Shown piece by piece: positions 18,134-26,986 of a stretch of DNA of 64,000 nt. The translations under genes and the position numbers were made by a program. The DNA lies in contig NZ_CP086239.1 of the NCBI RefSeq assembly GCF_026650985.1, positions 1,922,001 through 1,986,000 on the forward strand. The letters are read 5' to 3'. Position 1 is the stretch's first letter. Every line of letters begins with the position of its first letter. This DNA comes from Clostridium estertheticum (lineage in GTDB: Bacteria; Bacillota; Clostridia; Clostridiales; Clostridiaceae). The notes under the pieces are model-generated. The model had not been told where the DNA came from. It worked only from the letters and a program-made list of their open reading frames with translations, and did not search any database.

Positions 18134-18655
18134 TTTTTTATGGAATGAATTAAGAACGTTATGTTACATTCATAAATTTTAACAAAGTAGTTTCTTTAAA
18201 ATTGATTTGTTAAAATTGATAAGAGAATATTATTTTTTTGGTTAAACAAGTACTCAACGACAACCGCCAAAGAACAAATAATTAACATTTTACCATACCA
18301 AGGGTTTAAAGCATCTTTTTATGACCAAAAAATGACTGTTTATGATTTTTTTATTGTATTTTATTGTATTTTATTGTATTTTTGTATAAGTTAATGTTAA
18401 CAAATGGACACCAACCATTAAGGATTTAGAAGATAGTGCCACACTCGTATTTAAATACAAAACAAATATTTTAGAGTGAGGATAAAAACAAGAAACTTTA
18501 CATTTTTTAATTATTAAGAATCCCATTTATTTTTGTTTCAATACCATTATATAATAGTAAATATTAAGGGTGTTATGGCTTTTTTTATAAAAACTGAATA
18601 AACACTTGCTAATGCAAGGATTTATATAAATAAAACAAAGGGGGATTTAAAAATG
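18134..18655 (+). repeat. Duplicated promoter block, cassette copy 1 (cargo lost)
   Basis: This roughly 520-bp block is shared with 36426-36900 (inverted) and, with an internal deletion, with 31800-32115. It contains ATGACTGTT, then three tandem ATTGTATTTT units (18353-18382), a TAAGTTAATGTTAAC stretch and the ribosome binding site AAGGGGGATTTAAAA. The final ATG at 18653 starts MKRIKM and then stops, so only the first codons of a lost secreted-protein gene remain. Confidence 0.8.
18353..18382 (+). promoter_or_regulatory. Triple ATTGTATTTT direct repeat
   Basis: Three perfect 10-bp units in tandem, one helical turn apart, within the conserved promoter block. Other copies in the window carry two units. 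A protein binding cooperatively on one face of the DNA would fit; the regulator is unknown. Confidence 0.5.
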
Positions 18656-18723
18656 AAAAGAATTAAAATGTAGTAAGGCAACGGTTAATGTAAAAAATAG
18701 TCACATGGCAATATATTAAAAGA

Positions 18724-18737
18724 TGTTTTCGTTAACA
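18724..18737. promoter_or_regulatory. cre-like palindrome ahead of pectate lyase PL9 copy a
   Basis: TGTTTTCGTTAACA differs at two positions from the perfect TGTTAACGTTAACA found upstream of the other PL9 gene at 30876. It lies 26 bases before the start, ahead of the ribosome binding site CAGGGGG. Catabolite repression is the likely role. Confidence 0.45.
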
Positions 18738-18762
18738 AAAAAAATATACAGGGGGTTATTTA

Positions 18763-19755
18763 ATGCAAAGACTTAAAAATTTATGTATGGTAGCAGCACT
18801 AGGAGCAATAGTTATGGGAGGATGTTTATTACAAAGTACATCAGCCTCTGCTGCTAGTATTATCAACGTTAAAGCTGGAGGATCTACATTATCAAGTGCT
18901 TTAGCCTTAGCTAAACCTGGAGATACGATAGCAATTTTAGGAACAGTAACTTCAGGGTCAGTAGTTGTACCAGCAGGAGTAACAATATCAGGAACAGCGG
19001 GAAAGGGAGTCATAAATTTTTCTTCTAGTACTGGCAGAGGATTAACAATTAATACCAAGGGATCCACAATTAAAGATTTGGAACTTTATGGTGCTGCAGA
19101 TAATGGAATATATATGGAAGGATCAGGTAATAATCTAATAAACTTAAAGGTTCATGGTAACCATGACGCCGGTGTACAATTATCAAATGGAGCAGCTAAT
19201 AATACTTTAACCAAAGTTTACTCCTATAGTAATGCAGATGCAAAAGGAGTAAATGCTGATGGATTTGCAATTAAATTACATTCAGGTGTTGGTAATACAT
19301 TAACAGATTGTACCGCTGAAGGAAATTCAGATGATGGATATGATTTATATGCTGCTCATGGGGCTGTAACATTTACAAGATGTAAAGCTATAAACAATGG
19401 TAACTGCGGTGGAATAAAGGGTGACGGTAACGGATTTAAGGTTGGAGGCGTAGACAACAAAACTCCAGGTAAAGCAGCACATTTAGACCCACTAAACCAT
19501 GTGCTTATTGATTGCACAGCAACAGGAAACACAGGCAGTGGATTTGATAGAAATAATCAAAACGGTGTTGTTACAATGACTGGTTGTATTGGTCAAAAGA
19601 ATGGTAAAAATAATTTTAATTTTCCACTTACAGGTGCACCATCAGCTTTAGGATATTCAGTTACATTTGGTAAAGCTATAATGAAAAATTGTACATCTAT
19701 AAATGGTACAAATAATATTACAGGAGCTACATTGAGTGGTTGCATAGGTTTCTAA
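18763..19755 (+). CDS. Secreted pectate lyase, polysaccharide lyase family 9 (copy a)
   Basis: The enzyme cleaves de-esterified homogalacturonan by calcium-dependent beta-elimination outside the cell. A signal peptide covers residues 1-31 (VAALGAIVMGGCLLQSTSAS, cleavage near ASA-AS). The rest is a right-handed parallel beta-helix with Asn/Cys-rich coils. The PL9 signature is clear: NADGFAIKLHSGVGN (catalytic Lys in IKL), NSDDGYDLY and GDGNGFKVGG, then TGSGFDRNN. At 330 residues it is a compact member. The ATG follows CAGGGGGTTATTTA. A cre-like site precedes it and a terminator follows at 19933. The promoter block just upstream (18134-18655) may also read into it. Confidence 0.9.
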   Translation: MQRLKNLCMVAALGAIVMGGCLLQSTSASAASIINVKAGGSTLSSALALAKPGDTIAILGTVTSGSVVVPAGVTISGTAGKGVINFSSSTGRGLTINTKGSTIKDLELYGAADNGIYMEGSGNNLINLKVHGNHDAGVQLSNGAANNTLTKVYSYSNADAKGVNADGFAIKLHSGVGNTLTDCTAEGNSDDGYDLYAAHGAVTFTRCKAINNGNCGGIKGDGNGFKVGGVDNKTPGKAAHLDPLNHVLIDCTATGNTGSGFDRNNQNGVVTMTGCIGQKNGKNNFNFPLTGAPSALGYSVTFGKAIMKNCTSINGTNNITGATLSGCIGF

Positions 19756-19932
19756 ATATTACAAATATTTTATTGAAAATATAAATTGAATTTTTATTTT
19801 GTGTAAATCACTTTCGGCAAAAAAATAGTTAAGAATTGATTCCCAAGTATATTAATATATGACGACATAAAAACAAATGTGTAGAAGTATATATGCTTTA
19901 TAGAGGCGTCGCCAGCATTTTTCTAAAAAAAC

Positions 19933-19981
19933 AATAGTCTATAGGGTAGACCTATTAAAACAGTCTACTTTATAGGCTATT
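19933..19981 (+). terminator. Terminator after PL9 copy a
   Basis: AATAGTCTATAGGGTAGAC pairs, with two mismatches, with GTCTACTTTATAGGCTATT and is followed by TTAC and T-rich sequence. Confidence 0.7.
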
Positions 19982-20087
19982 TTACTTATTTAACAGCTAT
20001 TTTGTATTTTGACATTGTTATGTAATATATTACTTTTAAGTTACTACAGTGATGCCCGTACTTCATCATAGTAACATGCGAATATAC

Positions 20088-20117
20088 CTTTTTAGGGAGA
20101 TAGGAAAAAGTGCCCAA
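20088..20117. repeat. Single end of the MITE-like repeat family
   Basis: GCGAATATACCTTTTTAGGG followed by AGATAGGAAAAAGTGCCCAA aligns with the right end of the 12198-12497 element, including about 100 bases of its interior (TGTAATATATTACTTTTAAG at about 20020). No matching left end was found nearby. Confidence 0.5.
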
Positions 20118-20456
20118 CTTGCAAGTGGATTTTATATAAAATTTAAAGTATAGATAAGGTATATAAAATTAATTACAGAATGGGTAGAGTATAGTCAAAT
20201 AAATATGTAAATGTGGAAATATAGAAGATATTAAAACATATACTAAAACAAGGAACTTTATATTTAAAATTATTGTAATATTTTAACATAGATGTATAAT
20301 TAATATGTATAGTAATCCATATCATTACAATAATTTAAAGTACTCTTGAAGAGGAAATGTTAATGATAATATGGAGGGTTTTTTGAGACCATAATTTGCA
20401 GATGTAATATAAACAAATTGTTTCAATTGATTTCTTGTTGACAAAAGCGTACCTTG
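20118..20456. other. Gene-free stretch before the paired-hairpin RNA
   Basis: Very AT-rich. A TTGACA at 20439-20444 could be a -35 element but has no convincing -10. No coding region is seen. Confidence 0.4.
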
Positions 20457-20544
20457 CTAAGGTAGCGATAGCATTGGTCATGCTTTGCTACCTTAGTTCT
20501 TTTGAAAATTTAATTGACGATACATATGACCAATGCATCGTCAA
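20457..20544 (+). ncRNA. Two hairpins with perfectly complementary loops (candidate cis-regulatory RNA)
   Basis: Hairpin 1: CTAAGGTAGC (20457-20466) pairs with GCTACCTTAG (20487-20496). Hairpin 2: TTGACGAT (20514-20521) pairs with ATCGTCAA (20537-20544). The loop of hairpin 1 contains GCATTGGTCAT (20471-20481), the exact reverse complement of ATGACCAATGC (20526-20536) in the loop of hairpin 2. All three pairings (10, 8 and 11 bp) are perfect and interleaved, so an intramolecular kissing or pseudoknotted fold is possible. The structure ends 10 bases before the GAGAAGGAG ribosome binding site of the next gene. I do not recognise it as a known RNA class. A DNA-level role (recombination or protein-binding site) is the alternative. 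Confidence 0.55.
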
Positions 20545-20572
20545 AAAATATTTAAGAGAAGGAGTGTATATT

Positions 20573-20830
20573 ATGTCAACAAGAAAATCAAACTCAAAGC
20601 CGAAAACAAAAACAAAAACAAAAGAATTAATCTTATTAGAAGCAAAAGAAAACCACAAGTTTATTATTGATTTTATTGATAATAGACACTTTCTTCCTTT
20701 TTTAAATATACTGCTTTCTACCGTATTCATAGGTATTATCGCAAGCATTTGTATTTACAAGGGACAACTTGCAAATACAGCAATATTAGTTAGTGATATG
20801 CTAATGAAATTGTTTGTTGGCAGAAAGTAA
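20573..20830 (+). CDS. Small single-span membrane protein of unknown function
   Basis: An 85-residue protein. The N-terminus is basic and rich in Lys/Thr (residues 1-22, KSNSKPKTKTKTK). A soluble segment and one membrane span (about 50-70, LNILLSTVFIGIIASICIYK) follow. The ATG at 20573 is preceded by AGAGAAGGAGTG. The frame stays open upstream to a TTG at 20435, but that part coincides with the paired hairpins and lacks a ribosome binding site. A strong terminator follows. Size, topology and the structured leader resemble small toxins, holins or stress peptides, but no family is recognised. Confidence 0.6.
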   Translation: MSTRKSNSKPKTKTKTKELILLEAKENHKFIIDFIDNRHFLPFLNILLSTVFIGIIASICIYKGQLANTAILVSDMLMKLFVGRK

Positions 20831-20837
20831 CCATGTT

Positions 20838-20870
20838 AGATAAGAGAGATTTTATACACCTCTCTTATCT
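20838..20870 (+). terminator. Terminator after the small membrane protein
   Basis: AGATAAGAGAG pairs perfectly with CTCTCTTATCT and is followed by TTTGAT. Confidence 0.8.
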
Positions 20871-21374
20871 TTTGATCTATTTGCATACTCCAAAACCTTA
20901 TTTATTGTAATTTTCAAATGAAATGCTTTAAAAATTACATATTGGATATTGATTCCAGACGCATATGTTTGTTCTTATCTGTATGTCGACTGTACAAGAA
21001 TTGTATTTCATAAATTAATAGCGTTGGTAACTGTTATGTTCTATATGTTACAGCCAAACTTTCCTAATAGGTATTATTTTATGTTAAATGAAATGATTAT
21101 ATTCTTCTATTGGTAATGTTGCACTTTGTACTTGAGCATTTATCTTCATTGTACATAAATTTACACATAGTTAATTGTAATTTATATTATGCAGAAACAA
21201 TAAAAATGCAACTAAATTTATTGTTACATTAGGTAAATATAGTTTAAATTTACATTCTATGTTTCCAAAAGTACTGTTCATGTTTCTAAAAGTGCTTTTC
21301 ATGCTTTTTCTGTTGTATTTTATTGCGTTTTTTTATAAGATAATATAAACCATATAATCAAAAGGAGACTATTT
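20871..21374. other. Gene-free stretch with a promoter block at its end
   Basis: Nothing is seen from 20871 to about 21260. From about 21270 it matches the promoter blocks of the secreted-protein genes: CATGCTTTTTCTGTTG, then TATTTTATTGCGTTTTTTTA at 21314-21333 and TAAGATAATATAAAC. Confidence 0.55.
21311..21333 (+). promoter_or_regulatory. Doubled ATTGTATTTT-type motif before a 14-codon reading frame
   Basis: GTTGTATTTTATTGCGTTTT is the same two-unit motif as at 32029 and 36651. It lies 45 bases ahead of an AAAGGAGAC ribosome binding site and an ATG at 21375. Confidence 0.45.
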
Positions 21375-21419
21375 ATGAAAAATTATAAAAAAATATTAGT
21401 GAGGTGGTTCAGATATTAA
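21375..21419 (+). CDS. Possible 14-residue basic peptide
   Basis: The frame encodes MKNYKKILVRWFRY and then TAA. The start has a good ribosome binding site (AAAGGAGACTATTT) and the shared promoter block upstream. The peptide is cationic and aromatic-rich. It overlaps the next frame (21404). It might be a leader or signalling peptide, or the first half of a gene broken by a frameshift into the 21404 frame. Confidence 0.35.
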   Translation: MKNYKKILVRWFRY

Positions 21420-21607
21420 TAAATTATAAAATTAATAAGGGAACCTACGCTAATATTAGAAATTCAGTAAAAATGGCACGAACTAAAACTAGCTGGAGAA
21501 AAAAACTTGAAACAGATCCTGAACAAAAAAGAATAATTTATGAGCAATCAAAAGGTATATTAACAAGATCAGCACTACGTGATCTATTGTTTAATAACAT
21601 TATATAA
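21404..21607 (+). CDS. Small hypothetical protein, possibly the frameshifted rest of 21375
   Basis: A 67-residue basic protein from a GTG start, overlapping the 14-codon frame in another phase. It contains the charged stretch MARTKTSWRKKLETDPEQKR. No domain was recognised, and no clear ribosome binding site stands in front of the GTG. It may be a genuine small gene or a gene remnant. Confidence 0.35.
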   Translation: MVQILINYKINKGTYANIRNSVKMARTKTSWRKKLETDPEQKRIIYEQSKGILTRSALRDLLFNNII

Positions 21608-21991
21608 TTGTAAACGTTTATAAATTAGTGATAACAACAATAATAGGCAAAGCCACAATCTATAATTGGATTTTAACAAAATGAAAATATTTATGGAATA
21701 AGACAAATTTGTTGACGAGTGAGGAGCAAAGAAAGGGGGTTACAAACTTGTTGTGGTTTGATGAGCACATGCAGCTTATGACAACCTATTTCAAAGAATA
21801 AACCTTTTGTTAAATATATAAATATTAATAGAGTAGTCACGGAAACTAATATGTAAAACTTGATTTTGTATAGAATCATTATAGCGCTATAAATTTTATA
21901 TTCAGAGAGCAATTAGGACTAAAAATAGGCATAGCAAACAAGCCTACACGATGCAGGAACTTTTAGAAAAAAATATTTAATTGTCAAACAG
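21608..21991. other. Gene-free stretch
   Basis: No supported gene. The right part probably belongs to the degenerate transposon that follows, but its end could not be fixed. Confidence 0.4.
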
Positions 21992-22929
21992 CTACTCTAA
22001 TAAATTTAAAATACTAAAACCTGAAACCTTAAGTCTTGCATCTAGATGAATATTAATTGCGGCAATCATAGTCATAAATGAATAACGTTTTTTACCATGT
22101 ATTCGTAAAGAATGAATTCTATAATCATTAAGAATATGATTATTTATACGTTCTGAGCAGGTTCTAGTTTTATAAACAATTTTCAATTGTTTTGAGCCGC
22201 GAGTCACAAGAGTAAACAACCGCAAATTCCATTTTGACGGCAGTCACAAACTTTAGAACCATAGTAAGAAGACTTACAGTGAACACAAGTACCATCACCG
22301 CCAACTGTAAGGTTATCTTTTTCTATTAAATTAAGATTAAAAGAGGTTACTACAGCAACTAATGAAAATATTTTTTGAAGCAGCCTTTCGGCTCTTAGAG
22401 AAAATGAGCGACCTGCTTCAAAAAAATCTGAAACTCTCTTAACAACACCAGTTTTTTTGTTAGGAAGCTTTTTATTTTTCCCGGGTGCCTTAATTTTAGA
22501 TGGTTTCCTCTTATATGAATATATTTTTCTTAGATTTGATCTGTCGGTAGACAGATTTGAGAGCCATAATCTAGAGATAAAATCATAATGGGCACCAAGT
22601 GATGGGACATTATTTATAGTGCAGCCTATACAGGTTGCAAGCAACTCACTAGCATGAAGTTTTTTAACCCAGTTGGTAATGCTTGTTTCCTTTTGAAAAA
22701 GCATTAAAGAAAATGAACGGAATATTTCAGGTTGAAGAGTTGCAGGTCTACCGATATTAGAATAATAAGGTTTTAATATCTCTCTAAGAATATCTAAGTC
22801 TAAGCAATACAACTTAGATATAGAAGGTTCAAGTTCTATAATTTTTTTAGAAAAAGATTTGTAGAAACATGAGAGATTTGAAATAATAAATTGCTGATAA
22901 TCAGCATGAGAACTCCAATTTTTAAGCAT
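21992..22929 (-). pseudogene. Degenerate transposase with internal deletion
   Basis: The ATG at 22929 (MLKNWSSHADYQQFI) has a GAGGAGG site in front. The first part contains GRPATLQPEIFRSFSLMLFQ, ELLATCIGC and SHYDF-like segments and a Cys/His block (CVHCKSSYYGSKVCDCRQNG). It then runs into another frame. The C-terminal part (VYKTRTCSERINNHILNDYR, IHGKKRYSFMTMIAAINIH) resumes in a second frame ending at 21992. The middle, which should hold the catalytic core, is missing. The family was not identified. Its upstream end abuts the broken xylanase gene, so its insertion probably removed that gene's beginning. Confidence 0.75.
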
Positions 22930-23066
22930 AAAATAATCCTCCTCGTAAAACATGTCTTTAGGAGGAGGACCGCAAAATACTACAGACTTGTCAAGTTTTT
23001 TATGCAAAAAAAGTGGGGGGATCAACGAAAAATAATGATACTGAAAATGAGTAATCACAGGAGCTA

Positions 23067-24085
23067 ATGAGTTCCTGTGTAACATTAGCCCAGTTACAGG
23101 ATCCGGCTACTTTAAGTGTGATTAAACAAAGATACAACAGCATTACCCTTGAAAACGAAATAAAGCCGGATGCATTGCTTGTTTATCTCCGACTTTGCTT
23201 ACGGTTTCACAAGCAAAAGCATTAGGATACTATATTCCAAGTAATTATACAGAGACTACAGTACCAAAGATTGATTTTACTGCTGTTGACAAGGCATTAC
23301 AAATTTGCTACAAGAACGGTTTGGGTGTCCGTGGACATACTTTAATATGGCAATCGCAGACTACATCTTGGTTATTTAATACAAGATACAGCTCCAGCGG
23401 AAGCTACGTAAGTTCAACTGTTATGGATGCACGTATGGAATTTTATATAAAGACAATTATGAATCATGTTTATTCAAGCAATTATGGCAGTGTTGTTTAT
23501 GCATGGGATGTTGTAAATGAGTACTTACATTCTCCATCCACATCAGGATGGGTTAAGATTTATGGAAATGTTACAACTTCTCCTCAATTTGTAAAAAATG
23601 CATTCCGTTATGCTTACGAAACAACAAGTCATTTTGGTTTGACAAACAAAGTAAGTCTATTCTACAATGACTATAATGAATACATGGAATCCTCTAATAT
23701 CATAAAAATGATTAATTATATTAACTCAGGTACTCGTTATTGTAATGGTATCGGTTACCAATCTCACCTCAGTACTTCATTTCCAAGTGTTGACTATTAC
23801 AATTCAGCTTTACAGGCATTTATGAATGCAGGGTTAGAGATTCAGATTACAGAACTAGATGCAGGTGCAACTACGGAAACGGAACAGGCAGCATATTCAT
23901 ATAATATTATGAAAGCAATCTGTGAGGTTAAAAAAGCAGGCGCAAATATCACAGGCATTACATGGTGGGGACTTTCTGATAATGTATCCTGGAGAATCGA
24001 TAATCCACTGCTTTTCTCAACATTATATGTTCCGAAAGCTTCTTACTATAGAACCCTAGATGCTTATACAAATGTTTTTAATTAA
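23067..24085 (+). pseudogene. GH10 endo-beta-1,4-xylanase, 5'-truncated and frameshifted
   Basis: From 23067 the sequence encodes SCVTLAQLQDPATLSVIKQR and SITLENEIKPDALL, the conserved GH10 N-terminal region. A one-base shift near 23185 then moves the frame, and the remainder (from about 23195) runs to 24085. Both catalytic glutamates are present: WDVVNEYLH (acid/base) and QITELDAGA (nucleophile). GVRGHTLIWQSQ and GITWWGLSDNVSWR are also intact. The signal peptide is missing, removed at the junction with the transposase remnant. The gene is therefore almost certainly dead, although the catalytic barrel is well preserved, which suggests recent loss. Confidence 0.88.
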
Positions 24086-24246
24086 CATTGATATATTCCG
24101 TGGTATAGGTAATAATGTAATAGCAATCGGCTATAATCATGTAAATATGTGATTACGATTAAGCCTAATGTGTACTCAACAATCGTTTGAAAATACCAAT
24201 TATTTAATTTGAATGTTCAAAAGCACAAAAAATAAATGTATTAACC

Positions 24247-24294
24247 ATTTTAGATGATGTTAAAAAAGTACACTTTCTTAACATCATCTAAAAT
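24247..24294 (+). terminator. Terminator after the xylanase gene
   Basis: ATTTTAGATGATGTTAA pairs perfectly with TTAACATCATCTAAAAT around a 14-base loop. Confidence 0.85.
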
Positions 24295-24322
24295 AACAAG
24301 TTACATCCTATATAAAAATACA

Positions 24323-24360
24323 CTAACATACCTTTTCGTCAGGATAGGCAAACCACCCAA
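24323..24360. repeat. Single end of the MITE-like repeat family, at the pectate lyase leader
   Basis: CTAACATACCTTTTCGTCAG and GATAGGCAAACCACCCAA match the repeat ends at 12458-12497 and 27752-27789. It ends 19 bases before the 24380 start, so an insertion may have replaced the native leader of the pectate lyase gene. Confidence 0.6.
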
Positions 24361-24379
24361 ATTATGAGAAGGATTTCTA

Positions 24380-25549
24380 ATGCGCTTGAAAAATCTATCA
24401 GTAGCTGTCAAAATTTTCTTAATGCTAAGTCTTATTTTCGTATCTACTTTATTTCCACACTCTAGAATATTAAAGGTGGAGGCTGCATCTGCATCCACGG
24501 GTGGATACTCTACCTCAACAGGTTCTACGGATACCGCGGTTACAGTTAATTCACTAGCACAACTTCAAAATGCTTTTAATAACGGCAAACATCATATCAT
24601 TGTCTCCGGCAGTATCTCTGGCGGATCTTCACTAACAACACTTACATTTGCGAGCACAAACTGGAACACCTCAACCACTGATGGTGCCAGAGGTTGCGCA
24701 ACCGCGTTGCAAAACATCCAGCTGAAATTTTCCGGTGAACAGCTGTCTACTGGCACTAACATTCAAAATATTGTAATCAAAAACATCACATTTTACGGAA
24801 ATATCAGCGATCTTCAAAAATTAAGTGGAGCAAACACACAACCACACGGCACCGGCACCAATTATGAGGGGCTTTCATTCCGTCGCTGCACTAATGTCTT
24901 AGTCAAAAACTGCACCATTTATAATACAAGTGACGACCTAATAAGCTTCTCATTATTGTCTGATTACATCACGGTGTCCTACTGCCACTTTTACTTTAGC
25001 ACTAGTTGGTTAAACATGAGTCCAGACCCGATATGGAAGTGGATTGGTACAAACCAGGCTCTTGCAAGTGAACGTCTTGCGATGGTGATTGGTCAAAACT
25101 ACACTGACTCCTATACCTATGGTGCTGGCAAGTTTCATGTAACCATGCATCATAACTGGTTTGGACCGAATATGAAAGGACGTCCGCTTATGCGAGGATT
25201 TGTGCATTTGTATAATAATTACTTTGACAATAACCCAGATTCTGACGGATATAACTCGGACGGATATTTACAGCAACAATATAATGCAAACCAGATTGGT
25301 AGTGGTGGGGTCATCTATTCTGAAAGCAACTACTTTTATAAGACCAATCAGAGCACTCAGATAGGTTTCGATGATTCCACACACACTGCCTACTCATATT
25401 ATGAAAAGAATAATAGCTATGTTTTAACAACAGGCACATCTGTAACGGGGGCGTCTTATCCAAGTTCATTGCCTTTCCCATATACCTATTCGGCGAAGTC
25501 AACCGGGAGCGTGCCCAATGATATCCAGACTAACGCCGGACCAAAGTAA
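24380..25549 (+). CDS. Secreted pectate lyase, polysaccharide lyase family 1
   Basis: A 389-residue extracellular enzyme that degrades polygalacturonate. The signal peptide spans residues 1-36 (VAVKIFLMLSLIFVSTLF, cleavage near VEA-AS). The beta-helix carries the PL1 hallmarks: TSDDLISFSL, then FHVTMHHNWFGPNMKGRPLM with the conserved Arg region, and GFVHLYNNYFDNNPDSDGY. No binding module is attached. AGAAGGATTTCTA provides the ribosome binding site. The leader carries a repeat end (24323-24360). GC content is higher than in neighbouring genes, which may indicate transfer. A terminator follows at 25584. Confidence 0.92.
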   Translation: MRLKNLSVAVKIFLMLSLIFVSTLFPHSRILKVEAASASTGGYSTSTGSTDTAVTVNSLAQLQNAFNNGKHHIIVSGSISGGSSLTTLTFASTNWNTSTTDGARGCATALQNIQLKFSGEQLSTGTNIQNIVIKNITFYGNISDLQKLSGANTQPHGTGTNYEGLSFRRCTNVLVKNCTIYNTSDDLISFSLLSDYITVSYCHFYFSTSWLNMSPDPIWKWIGTNQALASERLAMVIGQNYTDSYTYGAGKFHVTMHHNWFGPNMKGRPLMRGFVHLYNNYFDNNPDSDGYNSDGYLQQQYNANQIGSGGVIYSESNYFYKTNQSTQIGFDDSTHTAYSYYEKNNSYVLTTGTSVTGASYPSSLPFPYTYSAKSTGSVPNDIQTNAGPK

Positions 25550-25583
25550 CCTATAACAACGTTAACCAAACATTGTACTATAA

Positions 25584-25626
25584 AAATCATACATAATAAA
25601 AGTTTTTGTAGTATTATGTATGATTT
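25584..25626 (+). terminator. Terminator after PL1 pectate lyase
   Basis: AAATCATACATAATA pairs perfectly with TATTATGTATGATTT around a 13-base loop. Confidence 0.8.
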
Positions 25627-25894
25627 CTATAAGTGGCTATTTTAGGCAGTTAGAATGGCAACAACTGTCTTATGGCTGTTTTTCGTGCAAATTGTTGCAT
25701 TGCCACTAAGTTTTTTTGCAATCAAAAGAATTACATTCAGTTATAAACTAATCATCATATTTAATTGTTTCCCTGATTATTAGCAGTGAATCTAATTGCC
25801 CCAATATTTACATAAATAACATGTGAATCTCACTCATTTATTTGAAATACTTATTAGTTCGTATTAATAGTTTTTATACATTCAAATATTACGC

Positions 25895-26032
25895 GATTAA
25901 TTTCTAAATATGCTAACAAAATGTGGAATTATTTATTTATATTGTAAATATATAGTTATTATAAAGTAATATGTAAAGTTATGTAGAATATATAACTATA
26001 TCAAGTAATAGTTTTTTATACAAAAAAATTCT
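25895..26032 (+). repeat. Leader of the agr-type region (also at 10634-10770)
   Basis: About 138 bases matching 10634-10770, containing AGTTATGTAGAATATATAAC and ending just before the ribosome binding site AAAAAGGGGGTGG at about 26046. After that site a frame MLKKLI stops at once, perhaps the first codons of a lost agrD. Confidence 0.7.
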
Positions 26033-26102
26033 TGATGTACTAATTAAAAAAAGGGGGTGGACCTAATGTTGAAAAAACTAATTTGATAACAAGTTTTGCA
26101 TT

Positions 26103-26294
26103 CAAATATCAAATAATGGAAGTGATATTCCTAAAGAAATAATAAACAAAATTTTTGAAAAGGGATATTCTACAAAAACTAAGGGAAAAGGTGATCATGG
26201 GTATGGATTATATATTACTAAACAACTAGTCGAGCATAATAATGAAATTATATCTATAGAAAGGACTTCATTAAAAACTAAATTTTTAATGTAG
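26103..26294 (+). pseudogene. C-terminal ATPase fragment of an AgrC-type histidine kinase
   Basis: An open stretch encodes QISNNGSDIPKEIINKIFEK, GYSTKTKGKGDHGYGLYITK and QLVEHNNEIISIE, ending at TAG 26292. These are the N, G1 and G2 boxes of HATPase_c_5, typical of AgrC-like quorum-sensing kinases. The membrane sensor and the dimerisation helix are missing. It precedes agrB by 15 bases. Confidence 0.8.
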
Positions 26295-26309
26295 AGGAAG
26301 GTTAAATGA

Positions 26310-26891
26310 ATGAATAAATTAGTAAGTTATTTAGTGAAAAAGATTGCTGAAACAAATTCTCAATTTACGGAACTAGAACTAAAAAAAATGAACTATGGAT
26401 TCGTCTGTTTATTTGATGAAATTACTAAGATAATTCCATATTATATAATATTCTATTTGTTTTCACTTCAACAATACTACATAGTTATTTTTGTGTTTTT
26501 TTGTCCAATAAGATTATTTTCAGGTGGTTTTCATGCAAAAACATATTGGGGATGTTTTTTTATTAGTTTTGTAACTTTTTGTGTAATGATTATTATCGGT
26601 AAATATATAACAATAAATCTTCTCACTTCGATAGTAGTATTAATTATTTCTATTTTGCTTGTATATATCTTTTCTCCTGTTGATAATATTAATAAAAGAA
26701 TAAAAAGTAAAGAGAGAAGAAATAAGCTAAAATACTTATCTGTTGTTATAACTTCTTTATTGAGTGGAATGAGTTATATTATACCAAATAAATTTTTTAC
26801 TACAGCAGTTCTAGCTATTTTTATAGCTGTAATGATGATGATGGGTTGCATAAACAACAATAAAGATAAGAATTGCTCAAGTGACAATTAA
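26310..26891 (+). CDS. agrB: AgrB-family peptide-processing membrane endopeptidase
   Basis: AgrB cleaves the C-terminal end of an AgrD pro-peptide and helps form the cyclic thiolactone signal. The 193-residue protein has the family layout: an N-terminal amphipathic region, then four to six membrane segments. The catalytic pair His75 and Cys82 lies in GGFHAKTYWGC at the same spacing as His77/Cys84 of S. aureus AgrB. The ribosome binding site is GAGGAAGG. No agrD-like frame was found on either side, and the upstream kinase is only a fragment, so this AgrB is an orphan unless it processes a peptide made elsewhere. A receiver-only Spo0A relative follows. Confidence 0.88.
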   Translation: MNKLVSYLVKKIAETNSQFTELELKKMNYGFVCLFDEITKIIPYYIIFYLFSLQQYYIVIFVFFCPIRLFSGGFHAKTYWGCFFISFVTFCVMIIIGKYITINLLTSIVVLIISILLVYIFSPVDNINKRIKSKERRNKLKYLSVVITSLLSGMSYIIPNKFFTTAVLAIFIAVMMMMGCINNNKDKNCSSDN

Positions 26892-26986
26892 TTTATAATA
26901 TTTATTATACAAAGTCATAACCACAAAAAACATTTGGAATTTATAAATAGTATTATATATTATTAAAAGTAAAGGAGATTGCAAAT

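Noticed and set aside
24323-24379. GGCAAACC near the PL1 pectate lyase start looked like part of a c-di-GMP (GEMM) riboswitch
   Set aside because: The other conserved parts of the GEMM core are absent, and the same sequence recurs as inverted ends of a 300-bp element, so a transposon-end repeat explains it better.
26892-26986. Search for agrD between agrB and the receiver gene
   Set aside because: No frame of 30 or more codons with a Cys core and acidic tail is present in the 95-base gap or in alternative frames of the agrB end.
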